Assembly (NCBI GenBank): GCA_027627225.1
Contig: CM051034.1
Location: 43,244,048-43,308,047 of the forward strand
Origin: Congeria kusceri
Lineage: Eukaryota > Mollusca > Bivalvia > Myida > Dreissenidae
Direction of reading: 5' to 3'
Length of the DNA: 64,000 nucleotides
The notes under the pieces were generated by a model that saw nothing but the letters and a program-made list of their open reading frames with translations, did no database searches and had not been told where the DNA came from. Shown piece by piece: positions 23,201 to 35,200 of the stretch (position 1 is its first letter; the number at the start of each line of letters is the position of its first letter). The position numbers and the translations under genes are program-made.

Positions 23201-26200
23201 GTCAGCTAAATACCTACTGTTAGCCCTTGTTATGGTCAGGTAAATACCTACTGTTAGCCCTTGTTATGGTCAGGTAAATACCTACTGTTAGCCCTTGTTA
23301 TGGTCAGGTAAATACCTACTGTTAGCCCTTGTTGTGGTCAGGTAAATACCTACTGTTAACCCTTGTTGTGGTCAGGTTAATACCTACTGTTAGCCCTTGT
23401 TGTGGTCAGGTAAATACCTACTGTTAGCCCTTGTTGTGGTCAGGTAAATACCTTCTGTTAGCCCTTGTTGTGGTCAGGTAAATACATACTGTTAGCCCTT
23501 GTTGTGGTCAGGTAAATTCCTACTGTTAGCCCTTGTTGTGGTCAGGTAAATACCTACTGTTAGCCCTTGTTGTGGTCAGGTAAATACCTACTGTTAGCCC
23601 TTGTTGTGGTCAGGTAAATACCTACTGTTAGCCATTGTTGTGGTCAGGTAAATACCTACTGTTAGCCCTTGTTGTGGTCAGGTAAATACCTACTGTTAGC
23701 CCTTGTTGTGGTCAGGTAAATACTACTGTTAGCCCTTGTTGTGGTCAGGTAAATACCTACTGTTAGCCCTTGTTGTGGTCAGGTAAATACCTAGTGTTAG
23801 CCCGTGTTGTGGTCAGGTAAATACCTACTGTTAGCCCTTGTTGTGGTCAGGTAAATACCTACTGTTGGCCGTTGTTGTGGTCAGGTAAATACCTACTGTT
23901 AGCCCTTGTTGTGGTCAGGTAAATGCCTACTGTTCGCCCTTGTTGTGGTCAGGTAAATACCTACTGTTAGCCCTTGTTGTGGTCAGGTAAATACCTACTG
24001 TTCGCCCTTGTTGTGGTCAGGTAAATACCTACTGTTCGCCCTTGTTGTGGTCAGGTAAATACCTACTGCTAGCCCTTGTTGTGGTCAGGTAGACACCTGC
24101 TGTTAGCCCTTGTTGTGGTCAGGTAAATACCTACTGTTAGCCCTTGTTGTGGTCAGGTAAATACCTACTGTTAGCCCTTGTTGTGGTCAGGTAAAATACC
24201 TAGTTTTAGCCCTTGTTGTGGTCAGGTAAATACCTTCTGTTAGCCCTTGTTGTGGTCAGGTAAATACCTAGTGTTAGCCCTTGTTGTGGTCAGGTAAATA
24301 CCTACTGTTGGCCCTTGTTGTGGTCAGGTAAATACCTACTGTTAGCCCTTGTTGTGGTCAGGTAAATACCTACTGTTGGCCCTTGTTATGGTCAGGTAAA
24401 TACCTACTGTTAGCCCTTGTTGTGGTCAGGTAAATACCTAGTGTTAGCCCTTGTTGTGGTCAGGTAAATACCTACTGTTGGCCCTTGTGTTAGCCCTTGT
24501 TGTGGTCAGGTAAATACCTAGTGTTAGCCCTTGTTGTGGTCAGGTAAATACCTAGTGTTAGCCCTTGTTGTGGTCAGGTAAATACCTAGTGTTAGCCCTT
24601 GTTGTGGTCAGGTAAATACCTAGTGTTAGCCCTTGTTGTGGTCAGGTAAATACCTAGTTTTAGCCCTTGTTGTGGTCAGGTAAATACCTTCTGTTAGCCC
24701 TTGTTGTGGTCAGGTAAATACCTAGTGTTAGCCCTTGTTGTGGTCAGGTAAATACCTACTGTTGGCCCTTGTTGTGGTCAGGTAAATACCTACTGTTAGC
24801 CCTTGTTGTGGTCAGGTAAATACCTACTGTTGGCCCTTGTTGTGGTCAGGTAAATACCTACTGTTAGCCCTTGTTGTGGTCAGGTAAATACCTAGTGTTA
24901 GCCCTTGTTGTGGTCAGGTAAATACCTACTGTTGGCCCTTGTTGTGGTCAGGTAAATACCTACTGTTAGCCCTTGTTGTGGTCAGGTAAATACCTTCTGT
25001 TAGCCCTTGTTGTGGTCAGGTAAATACCTAGTGTTAGCCCTTGTTGTGGTCAGGTAAATACCTAGTGTTAGCCCTTGTTGTGGTCAGGTAAATACCTACT
25101 GTTGGCCCTTGTTGTGGTCAGGTAAATACCTACTGTTAGCCCTTGTTGTGGTCAGGTAAATACCTACTGTTGGCCCTTGTTGTGGTCAGGCAAATACCTA
25201 CTGTTAGCCCTTGTTGTGGTCAGGTAAATACCTACTGTTAGCCCTTGTTATGGTCAGGTAAATGCCTACTGTTAGCCCTTGTTGTGGTCAGGTAAATACC
25301 TAGTGTTAGCCCTTGTTGTGGTCAGGTAAATACCTAGTGTTAGCCCTTGTTGTGGTCAGGTAAATACCTAGTGTTAGCCCTTGTTGTGGTCAGGTAAATA
25401 CCTAGTGTTAGCCCTTGTTGTGGTCAGGTAAATACCTAGTGTTAGCCCTTGTTGTGGTCAGGTAAATACCTAGTGTTAGCCCTTGTTGTGGTCAGGTAAA
25501 TACCTAGTGTTAGCCCTTGTTGTGGTCAGGTAAATACCTAGTGTTAGCCCTTGTTGTGGTCAGGTAAATACCTACTGTTAGCCCTTGTTGTGGTCAGGTA
25601 AATACCTTCTGTTAGCCCTTGTTGTGGTCAGGTAAATACCTAGTGTTAGCCCTTGTTGTGGTCAGGTAAATACCTAGTGTTAGCCCTTGTTGTGGTCAGG
25701 TAAATACCTAGTGTTAGCCCTTGTTGTGGTCAGGTAAATACCTAGTGTTAGCCCTTGTTGTGGTCAGGTAAATACCTACTGTTAGCCCGTGTTGTGGTCA
25801 GGTAAATACCTACTGTTAGCCCTTGTTGTGGTCAGGTAAATACCTAGTGTTAGCCCTTGTTGTGGTCAGCTAAATACCTACTGTTAGCCCTTGTTGTGGT
25901 CAGGTAAATACCTACTGTTAGCCCTTGTTGTGGTCAGGTAAATACCTACTGTTAGCTCTTATTAGTCCTTATTATAGTCAGGTAAAAAACTACTGTTAAC
26001 TCTTGTTATGATCTGTTAGCCCTTGTTATGGTCAGATGTAAACCTACAGTCCCATTATTGTTCCAATATTAGGGATGTACTAAATATAACAAATCTATAT
26101 AATTTTCTAAGTCATATGCTTTAATTTGACAGTTTGTTTCTAAATGTTCCAAATAATGAACTTGTAAATTGCATTAACAACATATACATGTTTTATTGCA

Positions 26201-29200
26201 GCTAAAACAATGTTAAGATTTGTAAACTAGAACAATCTACATGCTGAAATACTTTCATTTAAACCCATTATCAGACATGTAGATAAATTATCTATTTCAC
26301 AATCTTTGAAAACTCTTTGATCACAAGTGTTTCGCTATTCTTTAGTTCTTCTGATCTATCACAGACTATGAAGCCCCCCCTCCCCCAACCTCATTGGAGA
26401 TACATACATGTAATTGTTCATTTGAACTTGTTTGTAATAAAAACATTTACTAGTGGAACTGATTGTTCCAGTGTGGAATAAAACAGTTTCCAGTGCAACT
26501 AATAATGGCCAGCATTTGCTTGAAATGATCCATATTTAATTGGCAAAGCTAGGAGGTAAGACATTTTCCAGATGTTGTTTGAGTTAGGGTTGTTTGTTGT
26601 ACACTTGAGGTTTATTTTATTGGTTATTTGCTTGCATTTGAATAATTGAGGCTCAAGGGCTCCAAGTAAATCTGGTAATGTATCGATGAGTCTGATAAAA
26701 GTAATGCACGATTATTTAAGGTTTATTTTGCACAAGTATTATTCGGCAGTGAATTTCAGCCTGCAAGCAGTAATGTTACAGCTTAAGCCTTGCTTATGTC
26801 AAGAAAAATAAAATATACCGGGTAGTAATTTATAGGGTTTCAGACTAGAAGTTAGTTGTGTACGTTCTGACAGTGGTTATGCTGCATCATGCGTCGCTGC
26901 AGTATTTAAAGAATAATAGAATATTGCAGTGGCTTATGGTTGAATTAATTATTCAGCACATTGTATCTGATATATAATATTGTATAATTTTGGTGAAGTC
27001 TGTGTTTTTGCTGTATTATGTTTCTTCCTAGTATTGAAATATGACTGCTCAATCCTGGATTTAACTTAGCATGAAACCATATAATCATAAATCAGTTTTG
27101 GAAAAAATATCGGCAGACTGTATATACTGTATATACATTACTGCAGTATACGAATGCTGATTCAACTTGGCAATTTACTTCAGTAATGAACTCTCCATCA
27201 ACTTTTCCAGGCATTGTATCTTACCTGTTAATTGAAATCGTGTTCTTTGAAATGAGAGCTTGGCATTGTTGGTGATAATGATCAAATCACAGTGGTGATT
27301 ACATTTCCTTCCAAGTTCTCTATCTTTAGAGTAACACTTTAGGGTGCTTCAGTAGATCAGAAGCATAATGCTTGTGCATTTGACTCGGAAAGTTGCAATA
27401 GACTGATCTGGGTTTTGCCACAAATAGTTAAAACTCCTCCCCAGCTATTGTTAAAGGATTAATTTCCATTCATCGAATATCACAAACATTGCCGCGTGCT
27501 CTTTTAAAATATCACAACATTATGTACATGCTCTTCTGTTTGAAATAGTTTAACTGCTAAACATATAATAATAGGATAATATTGCAGACTAATTTGAATA
27601 TAGTGGACATTTGTGGAAGCATCTATGTGCAGTTTGCAGGCTAATCCCGGACGACACTTTACACACATGCATTAAGTCTGCTTCCCATGAAACGCTTCGT
27701 TTATTCATTGTCATCATTGGCATCGAAGACAAATAATGTACAGTGTTTTTCATTGTTTACCCTTGAAGCGCTGTGTAACCATTACTATGATTTATATCAC
27801 ATTAAAAATGAACCGTCATTAATTGGTGATGCCTGATGCAGAATACATTGCAATGAAAATAAGTCCTTCAAAGTCTACTGCATTTCACATCATCAAATTT
27901 CTTACAATTTAAACAAACAGTTTCCCAATTTGATACTGTTTGTGCATACATACACAGAAATATGGACTGCTGCAAAAGCTGGAGTGCAGTTCCAGTGAGT
28001 TCCTGGGTCCTGTATATTTATCGAGAAGCACTTCCATTCTATCAATGTTTACAATTGAATTGCACAAAAGATTCAAGAAGTGCATATATTTTTAAGATTA
28101 AATAAGTAATTAAACACTTGCTTGTTCAGCACATGGTGTCTGCTGTTTGTAATGACGAGAACATGTGTTAACGCTCATCTGTTATCTGTTGGAACTGCAT
28201 GCCCCTTACAGAGTCCATGCTGCAGAGCTGGGTGGGGAATGTTAATGCTCATCTGTTATCTGTTGGAACTGCATGCCCCTTACAGTGTCCATGCTGCAGA
28301 GCAGGGTGGGGAGAACTGCATGCCCCTTACAGAGTCCATGCTGCAGAGCGGGGTGGGGAGAACTGCATGCCCTTACATGGATACGCATGCGCAAATAAAT
28401 TCCGTCTTTGTTACATATAAAATATTCAAAATTTGATCTCACTTTTCACCATGACCAAGCGACTTCCCAATATATCACCATACATTGTTGGAAAGATAAG
28501 GCCATAACCTTTTGAAAAAACAGCATGTCAAAAATTTCTATACATTGTAACTCAAAATATTTACCTTAGAATAAACACACCGGTTTTGACAGGCATGGGG
28601 GCTTCCATTTTGTGCATGAATACTCGGACCAAAAATTATGAAGCTGGGAACCACTAGACACAAAAATAGTGCACAAAACACCCTTTTTTCTTATTGCTTA
28701 CATATATACCGTTAAAATGATACCAAAACATATCATTTAAACTGTATTTTACAAATTATATGCATCCTGCACTCAGCCACATGTGCTTATTATCTAACTG
28801 ACAGCATGTAACCCTGGGGATTAGATTTCCGTTTTGGTGTAATTTGACCTACAGAGTCCATGCTGCAGAACGGGGTGGGGAGAACTGCATGCCCTTACAG
28901 AGTCCATGCTGCAGAGCGGGGTGGGGAGAACTGCATGCCCGTATAGAGTCCATGCTGCAGAGCGGGGTGGGGAATGTACATGCCCTTACAGAGTCCATGC
29001 TGCAGAGCGGGGTGGGGAATGTAGACCCTGATGCAGCTGTCTTGATTATCAACAATAAATCTGTAGTCTAAACAGCATCAAAACCATGTCTGTATGCATG
29101 CTAGAGTATTTAATCTAGTTCTGAATTTCTGTAGATGCAAAAAACACTAAAATGCAGAGAATCTTCTTCAAATCCTGAATGCTTTTTTCTTTGTAAAGAA

Positions 29201-32200
29201 TTATTGCCTGAATTTAAATGTTGTGTTATTTGTTAAGCAAATTGTTCTACTAATTTCCTTTATTAACTTTAACGGAAAAAAACTTCATTGATTATGCAAT
29301 AAATACGTCCATAACAGAAGTACATTTGGTTATACTTTTTGTTCTGACAAATTGTGTGTGCTAAATACTTCATAATTCGGTAGCTATATGCAGCAGCCTG
29401 TACAAATATTGTGCTATATATATAATAATCCAGATGTCATATAATTGTGTGGAAAAACCTGTTGCATCTACAAAATTTCAATACTTCGTTGTTCTTTACT
29501 TTCTAATACAATTATTATTGCACTTCAGTGTTTCACTTGGATGGCATCAAAACTGTGAGGTCAATAATAATTAAGCACCACGGACCAGAATTATTCTTCA
29601 GCTGTTGTCAGTACAAACACAGTTAAACCATCTCAAAGAATGTTGCTAATAGCAGTTAACATCCTTCTTCAGTCCTCCTTCAATCATTCTATTGTTTCTT
29701 CATCATCAGTTTATGCCTTTCTGTACTGATCATGAGGAATTTCTATTGGTTGCCAAAGGCTCCAGCCTGGAACATCCATTTAAATCAAAACCAACCACCT
29801 AATAGAATAATAATAAGCAATTTCCTGTTGTGTTTTCTTGGGAAATAGCATCTCCAAACATGGCAGCAAATTGAGGGAATTCGCATCTGATGTATGGGAT
29901 TGAATTAGAAACAAAATCATTTTGCTTATTTGAAACCAGAATGGTTTCTCAAGTGTGGTCATACAGAGTAACTACAATGTATAGTTTTTACAGAACAGAA
30001 TATATTTGTTAAAAATACACAAGACCAACGAAAAGGAAATAATTTTACAAAAACTAAACTGAAATACGAAATAACGCAGATTTCTTAGAATCACGTTGAA
30101 AGTTTAAAATAATTCACAAATATATTCAGTTGACAGAAGCTCATTTGAAACAAACAAGTGCTTGTTCAGGGACTTATTATGTAATGCAATCATTCTCATA
30201 TTTTGGGCCGAAAAGCATAAAATAAATATGAAATTTATGTCCATACAAATGTATGTTTAATATGAAAATGGAACTTATCTGTGTTGACGTTTTAAGTGAT
30301 GGCCATATTGTGAAAGCTTTATTTTTTGCTGTAGTACGCTGTCAACATATGCATGAGTTTTACTTATGTATTTTACGTGACAGTGATACCAGCCTAACGA
30401 CAGATACGGATTATGATAAAAACAAACATAAGAGATGCACTTTTTAGTCTTTATTAAATTATCAACACAGCAATTTCTATTATTTAACTTCTTGAAAACA
30501 CTTAACTGATAACATTGTCGAACAATGGACACTTAAAATGGAAAATTGGGCTGAAGAAACAGTAATTTCTTGCATTATTGTTTTTTTGTTTTTCTCATAT
30601 ATTCTCACACCTAAAATAAAGTGTAAATGCAGAGTCAAATATAATAGTAATGCACACAAAACCTTTATAAACCCTAAAGCAGAAATAATAGAGCTCAACT
30701 GATATAAGACCATTTTACAGGTTGTTTTTTTTTATAACATGTGCTTTTGTCACGTAAAATTCATTAAACAAGTAACACATTGTACAAGTATGTACTTTAG
30801 AAGAAAATGGGTTAATCTATCGTAGATGTGGGGAAAATAACTTGCAAATATAAAAATTTGTAGAAAAATAAAGATTATAATTGACATAGAACCATTAAAA
30901 TGCTAAATCCATACCAATTGTAACATAGAACCATTAAAATGCTAAATCCATACCAATTGTCACGTAAATTTCAATGAACTCAACTGTTACATTTAACGGA
31001 CATCACATGTGGTAAAACTATCGCAAACTCTTTTGAAATGACATCCTTGTTTTCTGAATAACTAGATTTACCAATATAAATGTGATAGATGATGGATAAT
31101 TGTAGAGTATTTGACATTTTAATGACATAACTGGGTTCATATTTGTCACGAAAAATTCAACTAAGTTTTTCAAGATTTCAGCTATTTTAGCCCTGTCTTT
31201 GTCAATATACGTTTGTATTTTTGGACAAACAAACTTATTTAAACATAATATTAGTGAAATTAAAACAATCAAAAACAATAAGTTCAACATTTTATGTTTG
31301 AATCTTTCGTGACATTTTATGAATTTTACGAATTTTACGTGACATTGTAATCTATGCTCTATATGTGCACCAGACCCTGATAATCAACTATGCGTCATAA
31401 CAGCACTTATCTTTAATTATTTCTTTGCATAAGTGCAATTAAAACACATTCTTTCTATAAAGTTATCACGATATATTTGACAAAACAAAAACAAGGGAGT
31501 TCAAATAAGTAACCTAACACAATAGATCATGTGTCATTGATTTCAACTAAATGGCCCTAGAAAAACATTCAATGACGTCATAAATATCACGGCATAAACC
31601 GAAAATACCAAACAAATTATTTGGTCGCTGTCTACACCGCGGTAAGTGCACATTTCATAAAATTGTCACGTAAGTATTCAGTCACGTAAACTTCAAGTTT
31701 ACCTTTCCAATAACCAAAACCTGTAATATTTTTGATAACTCGTCACTCTATTTGTAATAATATACAGTTCTCAGTGAGAGATTACATATAACACTGTAAA
31801 TTTCATAGAGAAAAGTCTGGCAAGAGACAAACAGTTGTCACATCACTAAAGCTTCACACAAAAAATTCCCCCTTATAAGCTTAGACCAATAATGGCTTAA
31901 ATCTTGATTTTGTGTGATAAGGTTGATGAAAACTTTGTTTTTTCATAAGAAGTTGTGTAAAGTCTTATCAATTGAAATGTTAAACCATGATTTTCTTCAA
32001 AACAATTTTATGATAGCACAGCAAATAAGTTAGTGTCACATAAACTTCAAGCATCTTGTGACACGAATAAAATAATAATTTTTGTAATGATATAATTCTG
32101 CAGTATTTTTTTTCTATCTTGAAACCTCATTGTACAAACAATAACCAATCAAGTATTAAACAAAACGTATTGAACTCGGTCAAAATGCAGAATAAATTAC

Positions 32201-35200
32201 CCATTAAAAATATGGCATAATGTTTGTGACAGTTGATTTTATAGGGGGGTATGTTGATAAAGGACACGTTAAATTAATTCAAAAGAGTTTCTGATACATC
32301 TTTTTTGGTTTCATTTAAAACAAATATATTGTGCTTATAAAACAAGGTGCCTGCATAACTCATATATATGGAAATACACATTTTGTGATAGTTATTGTAC
32401 CTGTGACATGTATTTGGCCGAAAAAATGAGAATGAGTGAATGACGTCCTGAAACTAGGACATGAGCAAGCGGTATAAATATGAGGTGTATCGTGGGAAAA
32501 CCGGGCTTAATGCATGTTCGTAAAGTGTCATCCTGGATTAGCCTGTGCAGTCTGCACAGGCTAATCCAGGATGGCACATTCCGCTTCTATGGTATTACCT
32601 GTTTGAAGGAATTCACTTCTAAACATTAATCCACTGTAGGCGGAAACTGCCGTCCTGGATTAGCCTGCACAGGCTAATCCCGGACAACACTTTACGCACA
32701 TGCATTAAGTCCAGTTTTTCCCACGACATGCCTCATATGTATCTGCACTGAATGACCCTTTAGGATGGGTTATCATCAATCAGATGTACAGTCCCAGGTG
32801 AAACCTTTTATCTTGAACCACCTACATCATGTTGAAAGCTTGCCACAAAATATTTATTTATTTCTATTGGTTAAACTATATCATATCTTTGCCCCTGATA
32901 TTTGCGCCAAGAGATGTTTTGAAACTCATCCTCACCTTGTTATCATAATTCTGTCTGACAAGTGATTACTTGCATATTGAACTTATCAGACTTATGACCC
33001 CAACCATTTCCTATTTTACTTGTTGTTCAGATCACTTCTATGCCCTAAACATGCCTGCTACTTTGTGTTAGTAATAGAAATGTACAGCTCAACATTTGAT
33101 GCCTCAAAGTTGCCAGAAAGTCGATCTGATTTCAATATTTGATATATTCAAATATAATCTCAAGTGCAAAATGTTTACGAGTCAAATCATTTTCAAAACA
33201 CCAATTAAAAACAGAAAGAAACTGGGAACATATCTGAAGGTCTGGTGCCATTCTGTAAAATTATGATACACGGTACATAAATAACATAGAAATTGTTTTG
33301 GGCTCCATTTATATCCACTTTGACTAATTTAGTCCCTGAAAAAAAACTGCTGAAACTTTGTGAAATGTAAAGGTCGACAAATCCTGTTTCTTGTTTTATC
33401 TTACCAAGTTACATTTCCTTGGAAGAGTTTTCAGGAGTTAATGTCTAGAGCAAGATCAAAATGGCAAGCATGTTATACAAGGAGCAAAGTAGGAGCAAAG
33501 TAACATTATATACGATTAATTCTATATTTGGCAGAAACGACTGCATCAGTCTAATATCCACCAATTCATTTCATTACAGACCTGGTTGTTTTTCCAGATC
33601 TGGTCATTTCTTACAGCTAATAAAGTGAATATACCCTGTTTACCATCTTCTTTATTGTTGGTGTAGGTATATCAAGCTGATTCACTAGACTGGAACAGTT
33701 CCCCAGATCACTTGAGCCGAATCCAATCTTGTAAGGAGATTTCTGATTGGAAATGTCACCAAATAGAAAGTCTTGCCATTATTGTCAATTTCCTCTTGTT
33801 TTCTTAAGGAAATAACTCTTCTACAGTCTGACATATCGTATCGCATTGCCCGTGCGTGTCAAGCATTACTTATAGAGAGCATTGGCATGTGGGCGTGTAA
33901 TTTTTTACCCTCGCTTCTGCAGTGACAGTCCATTTCGAAAGAACAATATAATTACATATAAAAAAAAAAATTAAATAGTAAAACATTAACAAACATTTGT
34001 ATTAGATTAAACTGCCTCTGTTGGAAATTACCATTTGTTACATTTTCAAAGTATATGTGTTAAAAAAAATAATTGAATTAAAACAAAGTGTGAAGTCCAG
34101 ACTAATTGTGAAGTACCAACAGCTGCCAATGCGCCAGTGCTTAGCTTGTACAAACTTGTTGTATAAATTTCTAGCAGTGAACATTTGAGGCGTGTTGTGG
34201 GAAATCCGGGCTTAATGCATGTGAGTAAAGTGTCATCCCGGATCAGCCTGTGCAGTCCGCATGTGCATAAAGTGTCGTTCGCACAGGCTGATCCGGGACG
34301 ACACTTTACGCACATGCATTAAGCCTGGTTTTCCCAACACATGCCTCATTTAGATCATATGCACATCATGCTTGTATCATGGGCCATTTAGCAATCCCAG
34401 ACATCTTGGCTGTGTGCTGCAGATCCCAATTGCTCAGAATTACAATACCACTCCAGACAGTATCTTCTCCTGGGAGGGGCACCAAGATTTTATTATGATT
34501 GTCATGCATGTTGTGGTCTCTGTATGATTATGTGGATAGAATAAGTAACATTTACGTACAGTAATTGTATGAGGGGCCACAATTAGCCCAAGCCCATCAC
34601 TGGTCAATCTGAAGCTTGGCTTACCCAGATTCTCAGAAAGATGCTACTTCATACATTGAGCATGTTTTTGAGCACAAGTGATAATTTGGGCTTTCTTGGT
34701 TAAACTACTAACGTTGATCACTGTTATTTTATAGTAGAGTCTTTGTAGATTGTTTTCTTCATTTAATTGGTATAAGAATATCGTATTGTTGCTTAAGCAC
34801 ATAACTAACCTTCTAACAACATAAGTACTTTTAGATGTTAGACTGTAAGAACTATTAATATGTACTCACAGTGACACCACACATTCATAATCTCTGTTTG
34901 TTTATGCCATCAGGCACTGATGTTGCAGAAATGGGTTTGTCTCCCATTACAATGTCAGCACAATCTCCACACTTCACTTAGGCCATGATTAAAGATCAAA
35001 CAATCTTTGGCAAGGCTAATGAGTTAAAAGCCTGCCAATCCAGGTAACTGAACTGGTGTTATTGGCATGGCTTTACTGCTTCCCAGTGGACTTTTCCAGA
35101 TGGTGGTTTGTTTGTGGAGCACTCCGGTTTTCAGAGGCCAATAAGGCAATATGCCATTGTTTGCAAACCATTTTAACTATGAATTGTCCAATGAGATATG

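Noticed and set aside
31018..31290. Minus-strand 90-codon frame with a hydrophobic start
   Set aside because: No recognised family, no supporting splice or promoter signal, and AT-rich composition that favours chance frames.
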